DNA of 64,000 nucleotides from Bimuria novae-zelandiae CBS 107.79 (Eukaryota; Ascomycota; Dothideomycetes; Pleosporales; Didymosphaeriaceae). The notes under the pieces are model-generated. The model had not been told where the DNA came from and ran no database searches. It saw only the letters and a program-made list of their open reading frames with translations. Shown piece after piece: positions 34,890-47,100 of this stretch; positions within the stretch are counted from its first letter, which is position 1; every line of letters begins with the position of its first letter. The position numbers and the translations under genes are program-made. The stretch covers positions 187,264 through 251,263 of the forward strand of contig ML976756.1 in assembly GCA_010015655.1 (NCBI GenBank). The letters are read 5' to 3'.

Positions 34890-36169
34890 GTGGACGTGCG
34901 AGATGATATTATATGAGATGCGGCTTAGCCTCTTGAAACGTCCATCGAAATACCACTGGGTTCAGTTCAAGAGTGCAGGAAATTTATACGCGCTGGCACT
35001 ACACAACTGAAAAGAAGTGAATGGGTCATACTGGCAAACACGTAGCCCATCGTTGTGGGCGTGGGCCTTTGCGCAGGGGAGGGTGTACCAACTGCCTTGA
35101 CCTTGTTTTAGTGACGGCAGTGGAGATCCACGGGTACAAGGAATGTTGGTCTGGTACCTCGCTCCGAGTAGCTGTCTACACAGCTCCCAAAGTATATGGG
35201 CACACAACAAGAACCGCCAACACTGTTATCTTCCCTGTCGCAATAACATCCCGCTTAGTCCACCATCTTTCCTCTTCCGCGAATCATTACCAACAATGTA
35301 TATATCCTAGCTCCTCAAGTTCTCCAAAATTACCCAATCACCGCCAATAATACAACCATACTCCTCTAAACTACGCTGCTATGCTTTCTTCCGCACTATT
35401 AACACGGTGCTGCTTGACCCGTGGAGGCCGCTTGCTAAGCCAGGAGGACCTCGTATGAGATGGCGGGGCGAAGTATAATAAGTCTGCGATTGCTATTGCA
35501 GATTTTGAGGAAGAGGCGAGCGGTAGGAGAGTTGGAGGTAAGGTAATAGTTAGGACCTAACTCTCGGATAGCCATGCCTTTTAGAAGGTCTATAAAGGTA
35601 GAACTATGGTGTGAATGAGTCTAGCATACCGTAGTCCACAAGAAGAAAAAGCCGCGGAGTCAAGCTCGTGCTCAGAGCGACAGCAGTGCTGCAATAAAGG
35701 GCGGCGATCGATGTCCGACAAGGCTGCATATAGGAGCTGGAGTGAGAGATGCAAATGCATTGTAGGGGATATATGCACGCCGATATATATGATACAGTAG
35801 ACCTTCTCCTTCACATACGACCATAGGGCCTTGAAAACAGATTTTCCCCCCCACTCTGCCATCTATCGCATGATCTGTTCATGTCATTGGTGACGATAAA
35901 AGAAAGCCCTGCCTAGTGTCGGCGTGCGGTACCAAGCTTTACCACGCCTCCGCCCCCAACTTTGACACAAGGCCCCCGAAGTGCATTCCAGTGAAACACA
36001 GCGTGAGGCGCCTGCATGTAAGTGAGAATCTTGTGATGGACACAGCATCTTTGCGGCGTCCTCGTCGCGTCTAAAAATATCCATTTGCGAGCCTCACTTC
36101 GTTCCGCGTGAATATCTCTTTCCTCTCTTCCATTTGTTCCCATCAAGCTCGAACTTCAAGCTCATCAAT
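34890..36169. other. Intergenic region
   Basis: This 1.3-kb stretch lies between RRP17 and the GT90 gene. Short open frames on both strands show no motif I recognise. The GT90 promoter should lie in the last few hundred bases. Confidence 0.5.
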
Positions 36170-37374
36170 ATGAGATACTACCGGTACCTTATAGCTCTAG
36201 GCTTCGCCTGCATGCTTCTATTTACGTCATTCATCTTTATGAAGATGGGTTCAGATGCCGCCGCTCCTCCTGCACTAGGGAAGACAGGCATGGGCGCCAA
36301 CCTATCATCATTCAATCTGAGGTTCCCAAACAGCATCGGGGAGTTTGAATTCGAGTCACTGGAGCGGAAAAACGACTTTGAAAGTTATAGGCTCTCGACG
36401 ACACGATGTTCTTCTGAATTCAAACGCCTGTTTCATGAGATTGAGCGGGCCGTCGCACATAGGAATAAGATTGGACATGTAAACGAATCAGAAATCGATC
36501 TGGAATGGAAGCCTGAAGGTGCAGTGAGGGCCATGATTTACAATCAAAAGGTGACTTTGCCGGTGGGATGTACTCTAGACGAAATAGAGACCCGAAAAGC
36601 CACTCCGCTGACATTTGGCTTAGCTTTACGTCCTCGAATCGAAGGCCAGCGACGTGTTCATCGTCAGTCGCGTACTTAGTACGCTGCATCAAATCGATCG
36701 TGCTGTTGCGACGAGCCCAGAACCACTCCCAAACATCGAGTTCTCTTTCGTAGTCAGCGATATCCCCGATGTCGAACACCACGACCATACCATCTGGTCT
36801 CTCACAAGGCTAGCAATAGACGAAAAGATGTGGCTTATGCCAGATTTTGGGTACTGGTCGTGGCCTTTGGAATTGGTAGGGAACTATGAGAAAATCCGCA
36901 CCGAAATGAAAGTAAACGAGGTGGAGTGGGAGGAAAAGGTTCCTAAGGTGCTATGGCGTGGAACATCTAAAACAAACAAACTCCGGGGTGCGTTAATCAG
37001 AGTGTCGCAGGGGAAAGGCTGGGCGAACATACATGAAGTTAAGTGGAAAAACCGCACGGATGTTGTGGCAGGCTCTGCGGCTTTGTCCATGGTCGACCAC
37101 TTAGCCACAAATTTCTCATACACACTAAATGTCTGTCTGTCGTTCCGTTGTTCCTCTATCGTGCACGCAGAAGCTGATTCAGAATTTATAGGGCGAAGCT
37201 ACTCTGGCCGTGGGAAGTACCTTCTCAATTGTCAATCCATAACTATCATGCATAAGAGTAAATGGATAGAGCCACATCAAAGTTTGCTCGTGCCATCTGG
37301 ACCAGACCAAAACTTTATCCAAGTCGAACGCGATTGGTCCGATCTAGAACTAAAAATTCAGCAACTACTACATA

Positions 37375-37402
37375 AGTCGGGCACCCTAGTTTCCGACACC
37401 CC
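37375..37402 (+). repeat. Left terminal inverted repeat of Fot1-type element
   Basis: These 28 bases match the reverse complement of 39,274-39,301 exactly. The TTTCCGACA motif occurs inside the repeat and again about 20 bases further in. Confidence 0.95.
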
Positions 37403-39273
37403 CCATTTTCCGACACCCCGCCAAATTTCGCCGCTGCCACCACTCTACGTTGCGAATGTGCTCACAGCTTCATCAAATAATTTTAAAAAAGCATTAAAAA
37501 AATCGTATTTAAAGGATTTTAATCGCTTTCTTTATCTACACTTAAATCACGATTAAGATACCGTTGTGTTAGTTATTAATTCTGTGCTAAACGTTGCACT
37601 AATAATTACTTTACTTCTTTCTTAGAGCTACTCTCTTCCTCTATAATAATAACCCCTTACTCTACGCTTCTTACCTTGCGAACACGTTAAGCAGGCTCTT
37701 AATTAGTTTAAGAGAGAACTTTTATAAGACTTACGAAGAGATTATTTAGATTAGTTATAACTTTATAGTATTTTAGCGGATTAGCTTGCTCTACCTGCTT
37801 ACGCAAGGAAGCAATCTTACGGTCTTATATAGTAACTATTATTAAGGTATAGTTAAACGCTATAGTAGTAAGCTAAACGCATCGTCGTGTAGTTAGTAAG
37901 AAGTTCTTTCTAAAAAATAGCTTTATAATATCGCTGCCGCGTTTTAGCGTCCTAATATCTATGGTAGAAGGGGGTGGTGTTGACGGCCGTTCGCGCACTA
38001 CTACCTAGCGAGAACCTAAGGGCTTCCTTACGCTCTTAGGGTATAAGCCTATTGCCTTCCACCTAGATCGGATGCACTGCTCTCGAAGGCCAATTTTACG
38101 TGCTTTTGCATAAAATTCGAGAAACTTAGCCTTCTTAAGCTTTGTTTTATCTGTCTAAGCCGTATATTCGCTAATAAAGCGCCGATACGCCGCCTTCAGA
38201 CTTAAGAAATAGCCCAAATCTAAAGGCTAGAGTAGATGTGAAGTATAAGCAGGGAAAAAAAGTAAGTAAATATTATTTAAGTAATATATAGTTATAAATT
38301 TATCTAAAGTATAACTATTATAGCTATTAACGATAAGTAACCGTGCCTTAGAGGGATTATTAGGCTTAGTCTATGGCAAAAACACCTTTTCTAGCCACTT
38401 GATAGCGATGTTATTACTTATCTATCTATTTTACGAAAAGGTAACATGCTAGCCTAGGTTCTAAGCTAAAAACTCCTTCTTAAACCACTGCTCCTGGATG
38501 CTCTTAGCCTTAAAGATAATAAGGGGGTCTAGAGCGACGCCGAGCGTAGAGATATACTTTACTATAGAGGTCTAAGTGTAGGTATTTATTATCTTAACTA
38601 GTACGGCGTTTGGGCTCTCCTGCGAGGAGCCTATAACAAGCCTATTAATGCCTTAGCCCTCTATAATACCGCCCTCGTCGGTATTATACCTGCGCTAGGG
38701 GGAAATCCAGCTTACTATTTCGTACAGGTTAAATAAGTGCCTAATATTTTCTAGAGTAGCCTTATTTACGCGTTCCTAGCTAGTCTAGCAACTTAACTTT
38801 AACTTAATAGCTAGGTAGCGTTATATAAAGTAACTAGTCTACTTCTTCTTTAGGTTCTTATAGTTACCCTATTACTTAAGAATAGTAATTATAATAGCCT
38901 GTACTTACGCGTACGTTAGCGCATAACTAAGGGCTTTTTGCTAGAGAATCTATTTCTCTAGAAGCTCTTCTTAAATAGTTATAAGCTATTATTTACTATT
39001 ATAAGCGTACTAATAGGGTTAAGCACTATTAAAATGGCCGCGAAGAGTGTTGCGTGGGACCCTGTGTTAAGTAGTAGTAGTAGCTAAAGCGATCCTAAAT
39101 TTAAAGTCTATAAGCGCATTCTAGATATCTTCTTCTATATATTTAGCTATTTAAAGGTAGCGAAAATAGTGTAAAAAATATTTTTAAAATTAGCGAAGAA
39201 TTAAGTTATTTAAAGTTAATATTTAGTCGTGGTGCATGGTGGGGGGCGAGGTTGCGGGGCTGTCGGAAACTAT

Positions 39274-39301
39274 GGGGTGTCGGAAACTAGGGTGCCCGAC
39301 T
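39274..39301 (-). repeat. Right terminal inverted repeat of Fot1-type element
   Basis: Exact inverted copy of 37,375-37,402, followed by the TA duplicate at 39,302-39,303. The inner TTTCCGACA copy is also present on this side. Confidence 0.95.
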
Positions 39302-39778
39302 TAACACCCAATTAGCAAAGTCAATTGCAAGGAATAGCGTAAATACGTTTAGGGATCTATACCTTACTCCAGCTGCACAAGCTTGCTATTGGCGTCAATT
39401 GATTCGCTCTTGGGCCGAAGTAAGCTTTCGACCAAAGCCGTGGGTGCTGATCGATGGCAAAAAGCGATTAAGGGGTGTGCCATTCGAGACCTTTGTGTCA
39501 GTATTACGTATATAGCGAAGCGCTAAGAAGAGCTAATCAATTATAGCGTACAAACCCTCAACCAAGGTCGTGCCGACTGCAACGTCTGGAAGAAGTTAAC
39601 ACTACAGTGTTAATAACGGTCTTCCAGCGAAATGACTTTCACTAACGCAGAAACCCTTCATTATCTTACTTAGAAAGGCATCTTGTAGAAAATAAACTTT
39701 CGATGTATCTTTAACATCGCTCACATATACCACTCGCCCGCACTCCCTCTCTAGCCCACGATGGCCCCACCACTACCA

Positions 39779-40330
39779 CTACGGCTGTTCGACAATTGGC
39801 TCGTCTTTGTAACCTTGAATCCTGTCCGGATTCATCCGAAGCCAATTATACCCCGCCACATCTCTGGTTTCCAATAATCGCTGTAATGGAAGACCCTTCA
39901 GTTGAACCCGCATCCTATTTAAACCTGTCTGAAAAATCTCCTTCATCCAATCCAGGAAGTCTTCTCCTTCACCCGCACCCCTGAGAAACTCGATCACTCT
40001 GTCGTTCCTCTTCTTACTATCATCTTCGGAGACACGTAGTGGCTGCGACTGTATCTCCCCATCCGCCCCTTTCACTACAACTTCAGGAACATACAGAATT
40101 TTGTCAAACCCTTCCTTCAAACCGCGTCGACGTAGTAGTACGTTCAACTAATCCCATGGTCGCGTGTACTCGGCATGTTCGACAGACTCGTACACTTCCC
40201 AAAAACCGGGGCATAGGGGCAATGGCCAGGTAGCAATAAAATCAGCCTTTTCTTCTTCGCTTAAGTGGCAGATGTGGCGGTAGTTTGGGTCGAAGGGGTC
40301 GCTAGAGTAGGGCCGCTACTTATGAGTTGT
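39779..40330 (-). pseudogene. Unrecognised protein-coding remnant
   Basis: On the minus strand a frame of protein-like composition runs from about 40,330 to a stop at 39,779, with in-frame TAG at 40,316-40,318 and 40,148-40,150. Text between the stops looks like real protein (DPFDPNYRHICHLSEEEKAD, then after the TAG NVLLRRRGLKEGFDKILYVP). At 40,148 the change would be CAG to TAG, a C-to-T transition. I do not know the family. It sits between the GT90/Fot1 locus and the large RIP island and may be a truncated host gene. A short intron over one stop cannot be excluded. Confidence 0.5.
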
Positions 40331-40599
40331 TGATATTTCTGTTCCTACTATTAGCGTTAGAGCGGAACTAGTAGGTCGGACGGGAGGTTGGCTTACAAGA
40401 CGAGGGTAAAAATTCTAAGAGAGTAACTGGGTCGAGACGCCCGTGAAAGCTTGTGAGTGCGAGTACTGGGGGTTAATCAAGTGAAAAGGGATGGCGAATA
40501 ACAGATTCCAAAAAGGCGGGCAGTTCATAAAGCTGTGCCGTGAACAGGCATGACGCGCGTGATAACATGTGAGCGAGGTCATGCACGGCGCAGTATTTC

Positions 40600-41490
40600 A
40601 CGTAATCAACTACCGTATGTTGGCAGTTAGTGCACCACCCTTCAAGAGTTTATAGCACTTATAAAACTTTACATACTAGGTATTTTAATTCGATTTTTAA
40701 AATATAATGCTAGTTTATCTATATTTCACCTCAACTTGTTAAAAACTAAAAGAACAATATTTTATAATTATGATGTTTAAGATTTAAATCTTTGCCTATT
40801 TTTATGTCTTTCCATTATAATTCAATGCATGATTGATATTTAAAAGTTTTTATACTATTATTAGATAATGTAACACTATTAAGACAATACAGACATATAT
40901 TTTATAAATATTATGTTGGTTAAATGGCTTTTAATATAGCTTTAAAAAGTATATAATCATTTTAAAAAAAGTTTTATAGAATCTTTCTTAGTAAAAGCAT
41001 AGCATACTAATACTTTAAGCTAATTAGCCTTTTATGTACACTATTTATATGATATAGATAATAGTAGAAGATTTTAATAATAGTTTTCGTTATAACTAGA
41101 TTAAACGCTGCGAAAGAAAAAGATTTTTTTTACTTATAATATCTTAAATTCCATTAATAAACTGTTACAAATATAACTATTAATATAAAACATTTTTTGT
41201 ATTATAAAGAAGAAGTTTTTTATAACACTTATAAATTCTTAACTAGTAGTTATAAAGAATCATTTAGTACTAATATTAAGCTAATATTAATAGTAAGTTA
41301 ACTTAATAAAAAAGAACTATAAAAAGGCTTTAAGTGAAAAATTTCTAAAATAGTAGAATAATAAATAATAGAGCCTGGATTAATATTATTAAAGTATTAG
41401 CTTAATAGATACTGTTCTCGTTAAGAAATAACTATAAAATACAATGTGGAAAACCTATAAAATAACTGTTTTAGTTAAATAAAAAACTAA
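40600..41490. repeat. AT-rich degraded DNA, left edge of large island
   Basis: Very AT-rich sequence with stops in all frames and no recognisable element ends. It is the left flank of the nested transposon complex. Confidence 0.55.
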
Positions 41491-41492
41491 TA

Positions 41493-41542
41493 ACGTATTC
41501 CACATGCGAGCTACGTATCCGGGCGAGCTGTGCGCTTTTGTC
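41493..41542 (+). repeat. Left inverted end of second pogo-like element
   Basis: This is about 50 bp long. The first 20 bases, ACGTATTCCACATGCGAGCT, match the right end exactly in inverted orientation; further in the two ends differ mainly by transitions, as expected after RIP. Confidence 0.85.
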
Positions 41543-42782
41543 AAGCCTACACTAAGTTATAATTAACGTATAATAGCTTAATAAAATAATAGCTAATCTA
41601 TTTTGCAAGAAGTAAATATATAGCTTACCTTATAATTAATTTATTTCTAATAACTAAATCTAGTTAGTCTAACGCGCTACTGTCACGTATAATACGCTAA
41701 AATTTATACTACGTAATAGATGCGCTAGTGTTTTCCTACGCGCTAAAACGTAACTAAACTTAATAAAACTTATAAAATTAGAGGAGAGGATAATTATATA
41801 TTATATTTTAAATTTTAATAAGTAAGGATATCCTATAATTCTTATATAAGTTTAAGATATAGTAAATAATTTACTAGCTACGCGCGACTAAGGCTAGGTT
41901 AGTAAAAACTAATTATTAAGGTTTATTAAGTATATACCTAAGCTAATAATAAGGTTTAAATATAAGTACGACTATTTAAGAATACTATATAAAGATCTTA
42001 CTATTATATTAAACTAGTTTTAACTTATATAGAATGTAAAGGCAAAGTACGACATATAGAATAAGAATATATAAACTTTAATAAGTCTAGTTTTATAATA
42101 GACGTAATCTTAAAAAGCTAAAAGGTTATTACTAGCTTTAAGAAGCGTAAGAGGCTAAAGTAAATATAAAAAGGTAATAAGGAGTAAATATTAATAATAC
42201 TAAGTATTAGTAGTACAGGATAAAAGTTCCTATCTTTTATTATTTTTTAGGCAAAGATACATCGCGCTAGCTAGTATACTAAAGATAACCTACCACCTTA
42301 ATAAAGAATTATAGTCTTTAAAAATAATTAAATAATAAATAAGCTTAGAGTCGCGTAAATTAAGTATTCTAATATATATATAAAGCGCTATTTGTAGGGC
42401 ATATATAGGCTACTTATTATAAATAGTTACAAGAGTTATAGCTCTAACACTTTTAAGTAGTATTATAAAGATAATAAAATTATCTATCTTTATATACTAT
42501 CTCACTTATCGCATATCTTATAGCTACTAAATATAAGTTATTTTTTACTACTAAAGAAGACGTACTCGCGCTAAGTTAAGTAGCTAATATAGAGTTATAT
42601 TAACTATATTACTAAAACTAAGTTTTTACCTACATTTATTAATGCGTTTAACGCGTTAATTAATAAAAAATAAAATAAAAAGGCTTTTATAGCGCTAGTT
42701 TAGTATTTTTTAACTTATAGTTAGTATTAAGTTAATTAAATATATGTTTAAAGACCCTACTAGCGCTCCTAATTAAACCTAT

Positions 42783-43168
42783 TGTATCGGCGTAGGTTAC
42801 TTAAAGGATCGATGTTGGCGTATCTCCTAGCAGAGGCATATAGGAGTGCGTGTATAAGAATATAGCCTCGAATAAATTAAGTGCCTATAGGCCTGGTATA
42901 AAAGGATACGGAAAAGGTACTAAACTATAAAGACCCTAAGCTCCTCTAAATACACCTCTTTTTAAATAGCTAGCTAGCATATAACTGCTATAGGTTAACT
43001 GTTGGTCTAATAGATCTAAAATATGTCTAAATTAGATCCGTAGTTCCCTATTAGTTTAATAGATCCGAAATTCGTCTAATATAAATAAGTATTAGTTTTT
43101 AGATAATCTTAAATTTTATTTTAACTAGCTAAGGGTTCTTATATTAATAAGTAATTATTTTTATTATA
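42783..43168 (-). repeat. 3' LTR (element sense) of Gypsy
   Basis: This 386-bp LTR begins TGTATCGGCG on the plus strand and ends ATTATA, where the partner keeps GTTACA. Its first ~190 bases are less mutated than the partner's and its second half far more mutated. Confidence 0.9.
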
Positions 43169-43940
43169 CTACCCCCTCTTTTATAACTTATAAATAGTCC
43201 TTTATTTATACTATATATAAATTATTTCGCGCGTTTTAGCTATTTCTAGTAACTAGCATAGTTAATAACATTATAGTAGTAATTATAACTTTACTAATTA
43301 GTTAATTTTTATTTATTTTGTTTTGCTGATTGTGCGCGTAGCCACCTAAATAAGACTATATTTAAAGTAGCTACGTAATTACGTTACATACCTATATAAT
43401 ATAATTTTATAAGTATTTATAAGTAAGGGGTTGCTTTTTTTTTTAAATAAATAGAGCCGCAATTAGCGAGGTATAAAAAAGTAAGTTTTAAAGACTTTAT
43501 TTTTTCTTTATTAACCTATAATAATTTAACTTTATCAAGTATTTAGGTCTATTTTAGAGGTGTTCGTGCTACTAATAGCTGTTTTAGTTTATAATACTTA
43601 TTTACGCTCCTCCTAAAGCGCTTTTAAAAGTATACTAAGTTATTTATTTACGCTATATGCGTGCGTTTAGTTATAATAATATATTTAACTATAAATTCCT
43701 TCAGCTATCTTTTAAAAAGTGTAGCTTTTATACCTTTTAAAACAAGAAGTATAATCTTATAAGTATAATAATTCTAATTCTAGTCTACTTTAATAATAGA
43801 TTAGGTAGGTGCCTAACTTTATAAAGTTTAAATTTTAGACTTTTAGGAGGGCCTTGCGGGGTTAAGAGGGGGCTAGTAGGGAAGACGCTGCTAACCTTTA
43901 ACCCGCGCTTAATAAGGCTACAAAGGACCTAGGCATAATT

Positions 43941-44186
43941 ATGCAGGTCACCCGGGCGGGTGAGACTAGGCTAACTTCTGTGGAATTGCTGCTCGCGCAG
44001 CATTTTGCTTCTGTGCAGGTAGAGGATCGTCTGCGGCGTGTGGAGGAGGCAGTGGATGATCTTTATAACATCATAAGGATGGCTTTGGAGGGGGGTCGGG
44101 GGAAGGGAAAGGGGAAGGGGAAGGGGAAGGCGCCTACTACCCTTAAGGGTGCTCTACCTAAGCCCTCTAATTTAAATAAAAAGTAG
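43941..44186 (+). CDS. RIP-spared open frame antisense to the Gypsy element
   Basis: An 81-codon frame lies inside the Gypsy element but on the strand opposite gag-pol, between the polypurine tract and pol. It is GC-rich in a strongly AT-rich setting. The product has an amphipathic helical part (SVELLLAQHFASVQVEDRLR, EEAVDDLYNIIRMALEGG) and a Gly-Lys repeat (RGKGKGKGKGK), ending in a Pro/Lys-rich tail. In the same frame upstream, protein-like sequence continues to about 43,850 across two TAA codons that could each derive from CAA, so the original frame was probably longer. I recognise no family; an accessory gene of the element is an inference. Confidence 0.5.
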   Translation: MQVTRAGETRLTSVELLLAQHFASVQVEDRLRRVEEAVDDLYNIIRMALEGGRGKGKGKGKGKAPTTLKGALPKPSNLNKK

Positions 44187-44199
44187 AATTTTATTTTTC

Positions 44200-47100
44200 T
44201 TTCTTTCTTTCTTATACTATTTAAATTTAAAACTTTTAGGTCTGCTACTCTATTCTTTACTCTTATAAGTAAATCTACTAACTTAATGCCTTTAGAGGTC
44301 TAGGGCGATTTAAATACTTATTATAAAATTATTTTAACTTATAAGGGGCTTCTATAAAGTTTAATATAGAGTATTATACTAGATCTGGGTTATGTCCTAC
44401 CTACTTAACTCTATATTTAAGGGTATTTTAAAATAGCTTATTAGCTAAGATCTCCTTAACTTCCTATTTCTTTACTCTATTAATAAAGATACCTAGCAGT
44501 TTTAGAGCTTCTTATCCTAGTAATAGGTCTTAAAGATTTTTATAAAAAAGATTTAAAGCAAAGATATTATAAATTTAAGATCCTAAAGAAAGTTTAAGTC
44601 TATATAAGTAATTAACTTATTCTATTACTTTAAAAGGGCCCTCTTACTTATTAGATAGCTTTTAGCTAAGTCTTAACACTGTAAGGTTATAAGCGTTTAG
44701 GTAGACTATATAACTAACTTCTTAGTTAACTAGGTAATAGTGTTAATTAATTATAAATTATATTTAGTCTTATACTTATTTTTTTTTTTACTAGCTACTA
44801 AGCGGCATGCATTTATTTAGTTAGTAATTAAGTATTTTTAATATTTAAATAATCCTAGGGCTTAGGGAATAAGGTAAGATTCTAATCCTAACTTTAATAG
44901 GGTTTAGAGCTATACAGGATCTAGTAGGGTGACATGCTAATAGCTAAATAGGGTAGGGTAACCTATGCTCGATCGATTAGGGGTAGAAGTAAACTCTAGT
45001 TATCCTGGTAGTAGGATACGAAGGGGCGTAGCCTCTAGTTAATATACCTATTTATAATTTCTGTCTGGCCATCTGTCTTTTTATAGTACGCGGTAGATAG
45101 CTTTACTTTAACGTCTATAATTTAATAAAACTCTAACTAGAATATAGAAATAAACTAAGGACCTTAATTAAAAATAATAGACTCTAGAGTGTATCTAAAT
45201 TAGTATACCTATTATACAAATAAGTTAGCTATTTCGCGGATATTAATTAATTTATAGTAAGGAATAAATACTACTTATTTAAATAGATAATTAATAACTA
45301 CTATAATCTAATTATATCTAGCGCTATCTTTAGAAAATTTCTTAAAGTTAATGCATAAATATTGCATAGGCCTATTAAGGATAGGTAATAGATATAAAAA
45401 CCCTAGAGTAGGAGTCTGCCTTAGGTGTGCACGTTAGTAGGGAATGCAGTTTTATATATACTGCTTATAGGTAGCTTCTATTCCCTTCTAGTAGTACTTT
45501 CGAGAGAGTAATTAGTAGGTTTTTGTATAACCTGGATGAGCCGTTAACTTCTAATCATGGATTTCCTGGATAAGGTGGGTATATAAAGTAGATTCGGGAG
45601 GGACGCACAGTCTGTCATTATATAAAATAAGACTATTATAAATCTAATATTTCTCTAGTAGGGACTAGCGTTCTATAATAAATCTAAGGCAGTTCTCCTA
45701 TAGCAAGACTTTAATAAGTTAATAAAAATCTAGACTTATAATATCTTTATTAGTTAATAAGGCGAATACGTTAACTTTGGCATTAGACTTTTTAATGTAG
45801 GTTTAGGCTAGGTTAGAGTTAATTTAGGGGTTAAGTTAATAGGGCCCTAGGAATACTTAGCTATAATTATTATTTTAAATAGCCTTAAGATTTGCAAGAT
45901 CTTATTTTTATTAATTTAAAATATTAGCTTTAGCGTTACTTTTACCTAGCGTGTATTTAATTTAAAAGTTAAACAAGAATAGCATTTTGTACTAGTAAAC
46001 TTAATAAGTATTAAGGACCTTAGTAGTTATAAAGTATTCTAAGGATTAATAATTTAAAAAAACTTAAATTATAGTTTAGGTAAAAGCAAGTTCTGCGCGC
46101 TACTTAATAAAAGTAGTAATAATAATAAATAATTCCTTATTATAGATCTCCTAGTTTAGTTTGGATCTAGTTAAGACATGACTATAGAATACTACTAGTT
46201 AAACTTTTCTATCTAGATATTCTTAGAATAGTACTCTTATAATTACTTTATCTAATGCGTCTGTTTCTACCCTAGTAAGTAGTTTAGGGTTAAAGTAATA
46301 GAGGGTAGGGATAGCTAGTAACGCCTATTTAATTTGCTAGAAGGCGACTTTACACTCTAAACTCTATTTAAATAGGACTTAAGGGCTTTGTAGAGTACTA
46401 ATAGGCTTTATAATATAAGAGAAGTCCTTAATAAATTGCTAATAGAACCTAGTAAATCTAAGGAACGACTTTACACCTGTTATAGTCGTAGGGGCTTTCT
46501 AGTTCTGTAGTGCTTCTACCTTGGCTGGATCTACCTCTATACCAGTATTGGTAAGGATATAACCTAGGTATCGGGTCCAAGTCACATGGAATTCACTTTT
46601 GAGGATGTCGACTTGGAGGCTGGCTTTCTAGAGATAATCTAACACCTTCTAAACGTGCTTAATGTGTTCTTCGACAGTGTTAGAATAGATAAAGATGTTA
46701 TCTAGGTACGTAATGTAGAAGTCGTTAAAATAATTAATAAAAACGTTATTTATATATTACTAGTAGGTAGCTAGTTTATTATATAACCTAAAAGGTAATA
46801 TCTTGCACTTATAAGTTCTATATTAAGTCTAAAATATAGTATACTCTTCTAATTCGGAATCTATGTAAATTTTATTAAAGGTAGCTTAAATATTAAATTT
46901 AGTAAATATCTTAGCTTTAAAGGGGCAAGTTAAAAGTTTGTTAATTTTTAAAATTAGGTAAGAGTCTTTTTAGGTTAGAAGGTTAAGTTTGCAATAGTCT
47001 ATACATATTCGAAAATTTTTATTTAGCTTTTATACATAAAGGACAGGAGACGCGAAAGGGCTTTAACTATACTTAATAAATCCTTTTTAAAGATGTTTTA

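Larger units (their letters stand above)
37375..39301 (-). mobile_element. Fot1/pogo-type (Tc1-mariner) DNA transposon
   Basis: The element is 1,927 bp with 28-bp perfect terminal inverted repeats (AGTCGGGCACCCTAGTTTCC...) and a TA target duplication, both typical of fungal Fot1/Pot2 elements. The minus strand carries the transposase, recognisable in pieces: DEGGI (first catalytic Asp region, about 38,680), VALDPLIIFKAKSIQEQW, NNIAIKWLEKVFLP, and LLIVNSYNSY in place of the LL-(I/V)-D-GH-SH motif. The interior is RIP-mutated with many stops, and the second catalytic Asp has become Asn, so it is not autonomous. The outer ~80 bp at each end are much less mutated. Confidence 0.93.
36170..39515 (+). 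pseudogene. GT90/CAP10-like glycosyltransferase gene split by a transposon
   Basis: GT90 enzymes (fungal Cap10-like, animal POGLUT) are Golgi type II glycosyltransferases. Exons are 36,170-36,550 and 36,624-37,373 plus, beyond the transposon, 39,304-39,515. A 73-bp intron (GTGACT...CTTAG, branch site CTGAC) joins VRAMIYNQK to LYVLESKA. The N-terminus is a membrane anchor (YLIALGFACMLLFTSFIF). Family landmarks: LPNIEFSFVVSD, LMPDFGYWSWP, KVLWRGTSK, the LNCQSITIMHKSKWIEP region. The Fot1-type element entered at TA (37,373-37,374, copied at 39,302-39,303). Leaving it out, the frame runs on into TQLAKSIARNSV... and stops at TAG 39,513-39,515. As it stands the frame reads into the transposon and ends near 37,556, losing about 70 native residues. 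The first ATG is 36,170; the upstream in-frame TTG is not a start. Confidence 0.88.

Noticed and set aside
36134..36169. Twelve extra codons before the GT90 gene's ATG
   Set aside because: That extension begins at TTG. The first ATG (36,170) directly precedes the membrane anchor.
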